The notes beneath the pieces were generated by a model, which saw only the letters and a list, made by a program, of their open reading frames with translations, had not been told where the DNA came from and did not search any database. Shown piece by piece: positions 1 to 7,070 of a stretch of DNA of 16,331 nucleotides. Position 1 is the first letter of the stretch, and every line of letters starts with the position of its first letter. Both the position numbers and the translations under genes were made by a program. This DNA is from Nitrospinae bacterium RIFCSPLOWO2_12_FULL_45_22 (GTDB lineage: Bacteria; 2-12-FULL-45-22). The stretch lies in NCBI GenBank assembly GCA_001803565.1, contig MHDQ01000282.1, positions 1 to 16,331 of the forward strand. Reading direction: 5' to 3'.

Positions 1-675
1 GACATTCATCTTCAGTCCGACCTTATCTTCCGCGGCCATGGCCCCCTTTAATAGCATTACTATATTTTCGATCTTCTGCTTCTTCCATTTATCTTGCCAG
101 GCTCTTTTATTAACGATAAATTTAGTAGTTGATTCCAGAACGGTATCTATAACCCGCAGGCTATTGGCCTTTAATGATGAGCCAGTCTCGGTAACTTCTA
201 CGATAGCATCCACTAGCATCAGTGGCTTGACCTCAGTGGCACCCCAGGAAAACTCTACCTTGGCTTTAACTCCATGCTTTTTAAGATATGCCCTGGTTAC
301 TCCTACCAATTCCGTGGCTATTTTTTTACCTTCCAGATCTTTGACAGTTTTAGCTTTACTCGCCTCAGGGACAGCTAGAACCCATTTGACGGGCCTTAAT
401 CCCTGCTTTGCATAGATAAAATCCGCCACCTCTATTACCCTGGCCTTATTCTCTAATACCCAATCCTTTCCGGTTAGGCCACAATCAAGGCCCCCATCTT
501 CTACATATTTGGCCATCTCCTGGGCCCTAAGCATTATACATTCAATCTCAGGGTCATCTATCGAAGGGATATATGATCTCTCATGGGCAACAATATTGTA
601 TCCCGCTTTTTTGAACATCCTGAAAGTTGATTCTTGCAAACTTCCTTTAGGCAAACCAAGTCTTAGGCGATTCAT
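1..675 (-). CDS. hisG: ATP phosphoribosyltransferase, long form (partial, 3' end off window)
   Basis: Catalyses the first step of histidine synthesis, joining ATP and PRPP to give phosphoribosyl-ATP, in the cytoplasm. I translated the minus strand from ATG 675-673; 225 codons stay open to the window edge. The N-terminus has the family pattern [10 protein letters not shown] (residues 6-15). The PRPP-binding loop is near residues 155-171 ([16 protein letters not shown]). The last visible residues (about 214-225, [12 protein letters not shown]) match the beginning of the C-terminal regulatory domain. That points to the long, histidine-inhibited form of about 290 residues rather than the short HisZ-dependent form. 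The start lies 2 nt after the hisI stop, and GGAGG at the end of hisI is a suitable though slightly distant ribosome binding site. The missing part is outside the window, so no truncation is implied. Confidence 0.93.
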   Translation of the reverse strand, partial: MNRLRLGLPKGSLQESTFRMFKKAGYNIVAHERSYIPSIDDPEIECIMLRAQEMAKYVEDGGLDCGLTGKDWVLENKARVIEVADFIYAKQGLRPVKWVLAVPEASKAKTVKDLEGKKIATELVGVTRAYLKKHGVKAKVEFSWGATEVKPLMLVDAIVEVTETGSSLKANSLRVIDTVLESTTKFIVNKRAWQDKWKKQKIENIVMLLKGAMAAEDKVGLKMNV

Positions 676-677
676 GA

Positions 678-1064
678 TTATTTCTTTCCTCCATACACCT
701 TTTCCGGGTCGAATATTTTCTCCTCTTTGAATATACGAAATTCCCCGTCCTTTAATTCTCTGAAGAAGCAAGAATTATATCCGGTATGGCAAGCAGCCCC
801 ACCTATCTGCTCCACTTTCAACAAAAGGGTATCATCATCACAATCTATTAAGATTTTTTTTACCAACTGAAAATGTCCTGACTGTTCCCCTTTAAGCCAC
901 AGTTTATTCCTTGACCGGCTCCAATAATGGGCTTTTTGGGTCTCCAATGTCTTGTCCCAGGCCTCTTGGTTCATAAAGGCCAGCATTAATATCTCGTTAC
1001 TAAGATAGTCCTGGACAATTACTGGGATCAAGCCATTAAATTTACTAAAATTTATCTCCATCAT
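678..1064 (-). CDS. hisI: Phosphoribosyl-AMP cyclohydrolase
   Basis: Opens the adenine ring of phosphoribosyl-AMP, the third step of histidine synthesis, as a zinc enzyme in the cytoplasm. The 128-residue product has the usual length of the stand-alone cyclohydrolase, without a fused HisE domain. The visible signature is [11 protein letters not shown] (58-68), then D74-C75-D76-x-D78 (Mg and Zn ligands in the family), then C92 and C99 in [13 protein letters not shown], which complete the zinc site. The protein starts Met-Met and either Met may be used; no strong Shine-Dalgarno precedes them. It heads a two-gene his unit with hisG 2 nt downstream. A promoter-like -10 lies about 110 nt upstream, with a large palindrome between. 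Confidence 0.95.
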   Translation of the reverse strand: MMEINFSKFNGLIPVIVQDYLSNEILMLAFMNQEAWDKTLETQKAHYWSRSRNKLWLKGEQSGHFQLVKKILIDCDDDTLLLKVEQIGGAACHTGYNSCFFRELKDGEFRIFKEEKIFDPEKVYGGKK

Positions 1065-1098
1065 AAAACGTACTAGTAGAGCGATTCCTAATTAACCT

Positions 1099-1172
1099 TG
1101 TCATCTCGACCGGAGGGAGAGATCTTTCTAACCCTTTTAGTAAAAAGATTTCTCGCTTCGCTCGAAATGACA
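1099..1172. repeat. Imperfect palindrome, 29-nt arms
   Basis: The arms at 1099-1127 and 1144-1172 match at 24 of 29 positions when one is reverse-complemented. The outer ends are TGTCAT and ATGACA, and the loop is 16 nt. In RNA on either strand this would form a long hairpin. It lies in the leader between the putative his promoter and hisI. I recall very similar palindromes (arms like TTTCGAGCGAAGCGAGAAAT) scattered between genes in several bacterial phyla, which would make this a small dispersed, MITE- or REP-like element; that is memory and was not searched. No T-run follows, so it is not a classic terminator. Confidence 0.75.
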
Positions 1173-1174
1173 GC

Positions 1175-1204
1175 ATTATAACGTTACTTTGGAAACGATG
1201 TACT
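1175..1204 (-). promoter_or_regulatory. Putative sigma70 promoter for hisIG
   Basis: On the minus strand there is a perfect TATAAT at 1180-1175. A weak -35 match (AGTACA, 1204-1199) lies at 18-nt spacing. Transcription would begin near 1168, so almost the whole palindrome at 1099-1172 would sit in the his leader. The call rests on motif and position only. Confidence 0.35.
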
Positions 1205-1335
1205 AGACTCAGATTTTTTCTCTTTTCTTTAAAAACCCTTCTTCTTTATTCGCTTATCGAAATATCTCCTAACCTATAACAAAATATCGAAAAAATCAAT
1301 GCGGGAATTTACTGGGGTTTCAGAGATAAAACTAT

Positions 1336-1363
1336 TTGACAGGTAGTAAGATAGTATGATAAA
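1336..1363 (+). promoter_or_regulatory. Putative sigma70 promoter for the molybdoenzyme operon
   Basis: There is a perfect TTGACA at 1336-1341, then a 16-nt spacer and GATAAA at 1358-1363 (four of six consensus bases). Transcription would start near 1370, leaving a leader of about 88 nt. That leader contains a small hairpin (GGGCT 1394-1398 with AGCCC 1407-1411). The rest of the 1065-1457 intergenic region shows no gene. Confidence 0.35.
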
Positions 1364-1457
1364 TAAGAACCAATTTATCTTGTTTCGCATTTTGGGCTTT
1401 AACCTTAGCCCGGCTCCAAAATATAAGGGATAACTATTACCGAAAGGTGGGTTTATT

Positions 1458-4046
1458 ATGGATAAAGACACCCAGGTGCAAGAGGATGTCTGGATACCCA
1501 CGGTTTGCAGCATGTGCTATAGCCAGTGTGGTATCCGGGCTCATCGGGTAAATGGTAAGGTGGTCAAGATCGAGGGCAACCCAGAAAGCCCGCTGGGTAT
1601 AGGAAGGATCTGTGCCAAGGGGCTAGCCGGCATAATGCTCCTATATGACCCCTATCGCCTAAATGTCCCTATGAAGAGGACTAACCCTGAGAAGGGTATA
1701 GGTATAGACCCTAAGTGGGTAGAGATAAGCTGGGAAGAGGCCCTGGACACTATTACTCAAAAACTCAAGAAGATCCGGGCGGAAGACCCCAGAAAGCTGG
1801 TATTTACTGGCTGCATACCGTCTATGTCCCCGATGGTCTTTGGCCTGGCATTATTCATGCCCGCCTTTGGCTCACCCAATGTCTTTATTTCTAACGGTCA
1901 TCAGTGCGGTAATGCAGAACACTTACTGGCTGCTACCCTCCATGGTGCCCTGACCACTAACCCGGACATGCAATATTGCAACTACCTCATTATGTTTGGT
2001 TGCCACTGTGGCACTGCGGCCTATTATGCCTATACCACCATGTGCCAGCGGATGGCCGATGCGCGGGTACGGGGTATGAAGCTGGTGGTAGTGGACCCTA
2101 TGCTGAATACCGGCGCAGAGAAAGCCGATGAATGGTTGCCTATCAAGCCCGGCACTGATGGTGCCCTGGCTATGGCCATGCTCCATGTCTTGCTTAATGA
2201 ATTAGGCATCTATGATGAAGAATACCTTAAAGAGCATACCAATGCCCCTTATCTCATTGCGATGGATGGCTATTATCTCCGGGATAGGGAGACAGATAAA
2301 CCCCTGATCTGGGACCCAAGGGACCAAAAGGCCAAGACCTATGATGACCCCAGCATAAAGGACTATGCCCTGGAAGGGGTCTATCAGTTTGATGAGATGC
2401 TGGGAAAACCCGCCTTTAGCTTGCTTAAAGATCAGGTAAAGAAATTCACCCCCGAACATGCGGCTGAAATCACTACTATACCCGCGGAGACTATCCGCCG
2501 GATAGCTAAGGAATTTGGTGAGGCGGCCCGGATCGGCAGCACTATAACTCTGGATGGTAAAGAGTTGCCTTACCGACCGGCATCGGTAGTCTATTTTAAA
2601 GGGGCTCATGGACATAATCATGCCTGGTTAACCTCATTGGCCATTGAGCTCCTCTGCGAGGTGGTAGGGGCCAGCAATGTACCGGGCGCCTTCCTGGGTT
2701 GTAACCCGGTATGCTATGGTTATCCAGAAACCGGCCGACCTCGTTGGGAGCCCAAAGTCGGGCCTGATGGGCTCTTATCCCCCGGGCTCTGGTTCGGTGG
2801 TAGCGAGCCGGGCTTGATACCCGGTCCTTATCCCCCGACCGAGCCACAACCACCACAGACCCTTAACCTGATGGACCTACTTACCCCAGCCCTGACTAGC
2901 CACTTACCGGTACTGACGATACCGCGTTGGGATGAATTCAAAATACCCTATAAGCCAGAGATGCTGATCAATTATGGGGCCAATAGCCTGATGAGTATAG
3001 GCAATCCCGAGATAGTGGCCCAGTCCTTCAAAGACCTCTTTGTGGTCTCCTTCAATCTCTGGCTGGACGAGACCACTGATCTGGCAGACATAGTATTGCC
3101 CGATACTTGCTATCTGGAACGACTAGACCCCTCGCCTAATATGCACCATCACCATTTCCCTGTGGGGTTAGGCGAGTGGGGCTGGCAGATCCGGCAGCCT
3201 GTAGTAGAACCCCTCTACCAGAGGCGGCATTTTTGTGAAGTGATGCTCGAATTAGGCGAGCGGGTAGGCATCCGGCCCGAGTTTTACATGGTCGTTAACC
3301 TGTACTTTGACCTGAAAGAACCGTTTAGATTGGACCCAGCAAAAAAATATAGTTGGGAGGAGATAGCAGATACTATATACAAATCCTATTTTGGCCCCGA
3401 GCATGGTCTGGAGTGGTTTAAGAAACATGGGGTGCTAAAATGGCCTAAAAAGCCAGAAGAACCTTATTGGAAGCCCTTTATTAAGGCCCGGGTACCGATC
3501 TATTTTGAATGGATAAAGGGATTGGGAGAAAAAATAAAGAAGATCGCTGAAGAACAAGACCTGAAGGATATTGATACCTCAGATTTCCAGCCCCTGCCCG
3601 ACTGGAAACCCTGTAGTGCCCTGGAGTATCAAGGGAATGAGTATGACCTGCAGGCCATCTATTATCGCGTACCCTGGCATACCTTCTCGATGACCTATGA
3701 GAACCCCTGGCTGGATGAGATATCAGACAATGAGCCATACAGCTACTTTATCTCTATCAATACCGATACTGCTAAAAAGAAAGGTATAAAAGATGGGGAC
3801 CTTATCTGGGTAGAATCGTTAGATGCCGGTAAAACCAAAGGCCGGGCCAGGTTGGTTGAAGGCATTCATCCCGAGGTAATCGGGGTAGCTAATAATGGCG
3901 GCCATTGGAGCCCTAACATGCCGGTGGCTAAAGGTAAAGGGGTATTTTTTGAGGCCCTATTACCTTTAGCCCTGGCCAAGACTGACTTGTTAACCATTAC
4001 TATGGATTGTGATGCCCGAGTAAAGATATATAAGGTGGAGGGATAG
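1458..4046 (+). CDS. Molybdopterin oxidoreductase catalytic subunit (DMSO reductase family, no Tat signal)
   Basis: An 862-residue catalytic subunit of the bis-pterin Mo/W enzyme superfamily. The N-terminal [4Fe-4S] motif is C17-x2-C20-x3-C24 with the fourth Cys at C52 (ICAKG). The Mo/W ligand is most likely C150 in ISNGHQCGNAEHLL, the position of the protein ligand in Psr/Phs-type enzymes. The C-terminal pterin-binding beta-barrel spans roughly 740-862. A His run (M562-HHHH) precedes a family-like segment (QIRQPVVEPLYQRRHF). The start is well fixed: GGTGG lies 7-10 nt upstream of ATG and an in-frame TAA lies at 1431. There is therefore no room for a Tat leader, which PsrA, PhsA and DmsA carry. 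The gene is followed 3 nt later by the Fe-S subunit and then an NrfD subunit. The substrate cannot be read from the sequence; sulfur-compound or other respiratory reactions are possible. A cytoplasm-facing complex like SoeABC is a reasonable comparison. Confidence 0.9.
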   Translation: MDKDTQVQEDVWIPTVCSMCYSQCGIRAHRVNGKVVKIEGNPESPLGIGRICAKGLAGIMLLYDPYRLNVPMKRTNPEKGIGIDPKWVEISWEEALDTITQKLKKIRAEDPRKLVFTGCIPSMSPMVFGLALFMPAFGSPNVFISNGHQCGNAEHLLAATLHGALTTNPDMQYCNYLIMFGCHCGTAAYYAYTTMCQRMADARVRGMKLVVVDPMLNTGAEKADEWLPIKPGTDGALAMAMLHVLLNELGIYDEEYLKEHTNAPYLIAMDGYYLRDRETDKPLIWDPRDQKAKTYDDPSIKDYALEGVYQFDEMLGKPAFSLLKDQVKKFTPEHAAEITTIPAETIRRIAKEFGEAARIGSTITLDGKELPYRPASVVYFKGAHGHNHAWLTSLAIELLCEVVGASNVPGAFLGCNPVCYGYPETGRPRWEPKVGPDGLLSPGLWFGGSEPGLIPGPYPPTEPQPPQTLNLMDLLTPALTSHLPVLTIPRWDEFKIPYKPEMLINYGANSLMSIGNPEIVAQSFKDLFVVSFNLWLDETTDLADIVLPDTCYLERLDPSPNMHHHHFPVGLGEWGWQIRQPVVEPLYQRRHFCEVMLELGERVGIRPEFYMVVNLYFDLKEPFRLDPAKKYSWEEIADTIYKSYFGPEHGLEWFKKHGVLKWPKKPEEPYWKPFIKARVPIYFEWIKGLGEKIKKIAEEQDLKDIDTSDFQPLPDWKPCSALEYQGNEYDLQAIYYRVPWHTFSMTYENPWLDEISDNEPYSYFISINTDTAKKKGIKDGDLIWVESLDAGKTKGRARLVEGIHPEVIGVANNGGHWSPNMPVAKGKGVFFEALLPLALAKTDLLTITMDCDARVKIYKVEG

Positions 4047-4049
4047 AAT

Positions 4050-4655
4050 ATGGTAAGGTATGGTATAGTAATAGACCTGAAGAGATGCATTGGATGCTAT
4101 GGTTGTTTAGTAGCCTGTAAGGCAGAGAACTTCACCCCACCAGGGGTATTCTGGGCCCGGGTATTAAAACGAGAGGACGGTAAATACCCGTCCGTGAGAC
4201 GACTATCTCTGCCATTACTCTGTATGCATTGTGCAGAGCCAGCCTGTGTAGAGGTTTGCCCAACCGGGGCCAGTACTCAGAGGGAGGATGGGATAGTCTT
4301 TATTGATGCCGAGAAGTGCTTTGGCTGCCGGTATTGTATGATGGCCTGTCCCTATGGCTCTCGCTTTTTCCATTACCGGGAAAGGCCATATTTTCCTGCG
4401 GGCTTTACCCCCTATGAAGAAATGGGGCGGCAAAAACATCCTACCGGGGTAGTAGAAAAGTGTGATTTATGCCGGGAGAGGATCGAGAAGGGCTTAGAAC
4501 CGGCTTGCGTGGCCAATTGCATGACCAAAGCCAGGTATTTTGGCGACCTGGAAGACCCGGCCAGTGAGGTCTCACGACTGATCAGACAGCGGCACGGCTT
4601 CCAACTACGGCCAGAGGCTGGCACTGACCCGTCAGTCTATTATCTATCACCTTAA
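4050..4655 (+). CDS. Four-cluster [4Fe-4S] ferredoxin subunit (DmsB/PsrB/NrfC type)
   Basis: The electron-transfer subunit that links the molybdopterin subunit to the NrfD membrane protein. The 201 residues contain four Cys groups: C13/C16/C19/C23, C58/C61/C66/C70, C90/C93/C96/C100, and C138/C141/C153/C157. That is the four-cubane pattern of the DmsB/PsrB family, with normal length. No signal peptide is present, as expected for a subunit that is either cytoplasmic or carried by a Tat-bearing partner; here the partner has no Tat signal either. ATG 4050 lies 3 nt after the stop of the upstream gene, and GTGGAGGG at the end of that gene serves as ribosome binding site, so the two are translationally close. 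Confidence 0.94.
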   Translation: MVRYGIVIDLKRCIGCYGCLVACKAENFTPPGVFWARVLKREDGKYPSVRRLSLPLLCMHCAEPACVEVCPTGASTQREDGIVFIDAEKCFGCRYCMMACPYGSRFFHYRERPYFPAGFTPYEEMGRQKHPTGVVEKCDLCRERIEKGLEPACVANCMTKARYFGDLEDPASEVSRLIRQRHGFQLRPEAGTDPSVYYLSP

Positions 4656-4671
4656 AACTGAGGAGGCAGCT

Positions 4672-5595
4672 ATGGAAGATAGGCTTATTCATCCTACCGA
4701 GTTGTTTGTAGACAGTTTTAAAGTCCAGAGGGAATGGATAGAAGGGAAAGGAATGCTTTTGCTGTTAGCCATCTTTTTTGGCGAGCTAGGGGCTGGCATG
4801 TTCCTGGTTTCCTGGTATCTTAATTACCTGCTGGGTATGGTCTTCGGGATAGTCATAGTAGCCTCACTAAAAACTACCTTCCATATCCTCTTCCTGGGCC
4901 AACCATTGAAGTTCTGGCGGGCCTTTACCCGCCCCCAGAGCTCCTGGATCAGCCGGGGCGTGATCATCATGTCGGTATTTGTGGTCTTTGGCGGCTTATA
5001 TGTCTTGCCTGCTATCCCAGGATTCAACTGGCTGCCCTGGACAGCCCAGAGCCCTTTAGGTAATGCTTTAGTGGTGGTGGCTATTGTAGCCGCTTTGGGC
5101 GAGATAATCTATGTAGGCTTTCTACTGGCCTCCTTACCATCTATACCTTTTTGGAATAGCGGGTTATTGCCTATACTATTTATCACCTACTCGTTATTGG
5201 ATGGGGCAGGCTTGACCTTCATTATCGCCCCGGCCCTCTCTAATGAGGCCATTAATGTTCATCAGTTGAAGCGGATCGAGATCTGGCTTACGCTGTTTGC
5301 TATTATAAATATATTGGCTTATATCTGGACTATGTACCACACCACCGTAGGGGGTAAAGAATCAGTCCTGGAATTGATCAAAGGCCGCATTGCGACCCCT
5401 TTTATCGGTGGTGTGCTCATAGTAGGGATACTGATCCCATTGCCAGTAGCGATTTATGCCCATTTTTTCCTGATGCCATATGCCGTCCTGGGGATAACTG
5501 CGTTTATGGCCTTAGCTGGAAGTTTTCTGCTGCGCTACTCTATCCTTAAGGCCGGGATCTTCCCACCCCTTTACCCATTATATACACCGGTATGA
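4672..5595 (+). CDS. nrfD: NrfD/PsrC-type membrane subunit
   Basis: The quinone-interacting membrane anchor of the complex. The 307 residues form about eight hydrophobic helices (roughly 27-52, 53-73, 94-115, 130-152, 165-187, 203-223, 242-263, 268-290). The loop after helix 2 has the family pattern FLGQPLKFWRAF followed by SWISRG (residues 74-96), as in PsrC/NrfD proteins. No heme ligand pattern of the b-type anchors is obvious. It starts 16 nt after the Fe-S gene with a strong GAGGAGG ribosome binding site. Gene order (catalytic, Fe-S, NrfD) defines a complex iron-sulfur molybdoenzyme that exchanges electrons with menaquinone or ubiquinone. The direction of electron flow is unknown. Confidence 0.9.
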   Translation: MEDRLIHPTELFVDSFKVQREWIEGKGMLLLLAIFFGELGAGMFLVSWYLNYLLGMVFGIVIVASLKTTFHILFLGQPLKFWRAFTRPQSSWISRGVIIMSVFVVFGGLYVLPAIPGFNWLPWTAQSPLGNALVVVAIVAALGEIIYVGFLLASLPSIPFWNSGLLPILFITYSLLDGAGLTFIIAPALSNEAINVHQLKRIEIWLTLFAIINILAYIWTMYHTTVGGKESVLELIKGRIATPFIGGVLIVGILIPLPVAIYAHFFLMPYAVLGITAFMALAGSFLLRYSILKAGIFPPLYPLYTPV

Positions 5596-5604
5596 AAGTG
5601 AGGG

Positions 5605-5637
5605 GTAAGGAGTTAGCGGTGAGCAGTTACTCCTTAC
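5605..5637. repeat. Hairpin-forming repeat downstream of the nrfD-like gene
   Basis: A perfect 9-bp inverted repeat (GTAAGGAGT 5605-5613, ACTCCTTAC 5629-5637) has a 15-nt loop. A second, mutually exclusive pairing exists between GTGAGC in the loop and GCTCAC at 5639-5644. AGTGAGC/GCAGT-like words continue to about 5690. There is no T-run, so termination is uncertain; the wordy, self-similar make-up suggests a dispersed intergenic repeat. Confidence 0.45.
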
Positions 5638-5789
5638 GGCTCACTGCATGCTCCGCGGGCTCTGTGCTCTGCAGTGGGCAGTTAGCTGGTTAAAACCTGA
5701 AAAATCAGTGACCAATGAATCAAACCTCTTGAATGTCGGGTGAATAGTAAATAGAGATAAATTGAGAATAGTTAGTTATTTTTTTATAG

Positions 5790-6191
5790 GTGAAGGGATT
5801 GACCAGGGTAAAGGTAAATTTTTACGGTCTGATAAAAGATGTGGTGGACAAACGCTCCGATGAAGTCGAGCTGCCGGCTGGGGCTTCAGTAGAAGATTTG
5901 CTCCAGTTATTGGTTAGACAGCACGGAGAGCGGTTTCGTAATCGGGTTCTGACCAAAGAAGGTCAACTCCAGCGGTCGGTTAAGCTGGTAGTAAATAACG
6001 AACAGATAGACCCTGCCCGCTTAGATTTCAGCCTAACATCCAATAGGGATTCATCCTCCGCAGAAGTAACAGTCCTTATCTTCCCCCCCGTATTTGGCGG
6101 CCAAAAGAAGAAGGGTCAGGTCTATTTTTTTAGCAATTTATCTTTCTTGTTTAGAATCCTGCTTATTGAAGTAAAGTGCATTCCAAGATGA
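5790..6191 (+). CDS. moaD: MoaD/ThiS-like sulfur carrier, 3' end overrun by a transposon
   Basis: A small ubiquitin-fold sulfur carrier of the MoaD type, which as a C-terminal thiocarboxylate donates sulfur for molybdopterin synthesis. Residues 6-104 cover the complete fold, beginning RVKVNFYGLIKDV and ending IFPPVFGG, where G103-G104 are the residues that should be the free C-terminus. Instead the frame continues for 29 residues, most of them encoded by the left end of the REP-type transposon (from 6111). As it stands the carrier cannot be adenylated unless the tail is removed. The annotated start is GTG 5790; TTG 5799 is an attractive alternative because AGGTG lies 6 nt before it. It lies 194 nt after the NrfD-like gene on the same strand, a sensible place for a cofactor-supply gene. 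Confidence 0.75.
   Translation: MKGLTRVKVNFYGLIKDVVDKRSDEVELPAGASVEDLLQLLVRQHGERFRNRVLTKEGQLQRSVKLVVNNEQIDPARLDFSLTSNRDSSSAEVTVLIFPPVFGGQKKKGQVYFFSNLSFLFRILLIEVKCIPR
6111..6128. repeat. Left terminal inverted repeat of the transposon
   Basis: Eighteen bases that match the reverse complement of 7025-7042 exactly. It overlaps the transposase stop codon (6124-6122) and is read in frame as part of the MoaD-like tail. Confidence 0.8.
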
Positions 6192-6988
6192 TCGGCAATC
6201 TGTTTCTGTTTGTAGCCGTATCCGTACACGGCCTCTTCTATCATCTTGTCTCTCTTACCTTTGTCCCCACAGATGTCTTTGGTAAATATCTTTTCAAGAC
6301 CCGGTCTGCTTACGTATCTCTGACCCTTAGAGATTTCCGGAATCTTCTCATGCCCCCTGATGTATGGCTTCAGCCTTTCTGCAAACCTCTCTTCTCCCAG
6401 TAAACACTGTTCTTTGACTTCCTTCCAGATGGTCTCTTTTCCCATCCCTTCCATTACAAACTCCCGGTATCCTTTTTCAGCCGTGCTCCTGTTCGTGTGG
6501 AATTGTGAGAGTATCCATTGGGTGCTAAGGCAAGGATGGGGGGCCTGCATGCCTGCTGTGGCCAGATAGCTGCTCCAGTTCCATTCATCGGGTTGCTTTG
6601 TTATATGCGCCCTTATGGGGTTCAGGATAATGTACCTGGCTACTTCGAGGAGATGGGAGTCTTTCTGTATGAGAATAGCCTTGTATCTTCCCTGAAAGAG
6701 GTGGCCGGTCCTGTTGTGCCTTTTATTGAATCTCTGGGTATATATACCGTTCACCTGCCTCATGCCGATTGAAAGGTTTCCTTCAGGGGTTTCTATCAGT
6801 AGGTGATAGTGGTTATCCATAAGGCAGTAGGCATGGCATACCCAGTTATATCTTTTATTGACTTGCTGGATGGTATAGAGAAAACTGGTTCTGTCCTGAT
6901 CGTCTTTGAAGATGGTCTTCTTTTCATTTCCTCTGGATGTTATGTGATATACTGCTCCTGGGTATTCTATACGGAGGGGTCTGACCAT
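6122..6988 (-). CDS. REP-associated tyrosine transposase (Y1 HUH family)
   Basis: A single-strand DNA transposase/nickase of the IS200-like TnpA_REP family. The 288-residue protein begins with the classic MVRPLRIEYPGAVYHITSRG. It has the HUH motif H60-Y-H62 in CLMDNHYHLL, and the likely catalytic tyrosine Y83 in NGIYTQRFNKRH. The family segment GHLFQGRYKAILI and the NPIRA motif follow. A helix-turn-helix near 258-281 (QKQIADHLGMHFTSISRIL) is the extra C-terminal DNA-binding part found in longer members. All expected residues are present and the frame is intact, so it may be functional. The start is 36 nt inside the right terminal repeat. Confidence 0.93.
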   Translation of the reverse strand: MVRPLRIEYPGAVYHITSRGNEKKTIFKDDQDRTSFLYTIQQVNKRYNWVCHAYCLMDNHYHLLIETPEGNLSIGMRQVNGIYTQRFNKRHNRTGHLFQGRYKAILIQKDSHLLEVARYIILNPIRAHITKQPDEWNWSSYLATAGMQAPHPCLSTQWILSQFHTNRSTAEKGYREFVMEGMGKETIWKEVKEQCLLGEERFAERLKPYIRGHEKIPEISKGQRYVSRPGLEKIFTKDICGDKGKRDKMIEEAVYGYGYKQKQIADHLGMHFTSISRILNKKDKLLKK

Positions 6989-7024
6989 AATAGATATTTA
7001 TCATTTCGCCGAAACGATGTCAAG

Positions 7025-7042
7025 AAAATAGACCTGACCCTT
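7025..7042. repeat. Right terminal inverted repeat of the transposon
   Basis: The exact reverse complement of the left repeat at 6111-6128. It lies upstream of the transposase start and 12 nt before the 16-bp direct repeat at 7055. Confidence 0.8.
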
Positions 7043-7054
7043 TCTTTTTCTTTC

Positions 7055-7070
7055 CGGATAATATACTGTG
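7055..7070. repeat. 16-bp direct repeat, copy 1
   Basis: CGGATAATATACTGTG occurs here and again at 10235-10250 in the same orientation. At copy 2 the sequence is part of an IS91-type transposase relic (minus strand, QYIIR). Here only the same five residues can be read before the similarity ends. Homology to mprF starts immediately after it. Confidence 0.55.

Larger units (their letters stand above)
6111..7042 (-). mobile_element. REP-type / IS200-like transposon with 18-bp terminal inverted repeats
   Basis: The element is bounded by perfect 18-bp inverted repeats (AAGGGTCAGGTCTATTTT at 6111-6128 and its complement at 7025-7042). It contains a single HUH transposase gene filling almost all of its length. 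The transposase stop codon lies inside the left repeat. The flanks (AAAGAAG on the left, TCTTTTTC on the right) show no convincing target duplication, as expected for this transposition chemistry. It sits between the Gly-Gly codons of the MoaD-like gene and a mprF fragment, so it marks or caused a rearrangement. Confidence 0.8.

Noticed and set aside
38-730. Two plus-strand open frames over the left edge
   Set aside because: They are antisense to hisG and hisI, whose minus-strand translations give clear family motifs.
1392-1411. Small GGGCT/AGCCC hairpin ahead of the molybdoenzyme gene, considered as a molybdenum-cofactor riboswitch
   Set aside because: The leader is far too short and simple for that RNA class.
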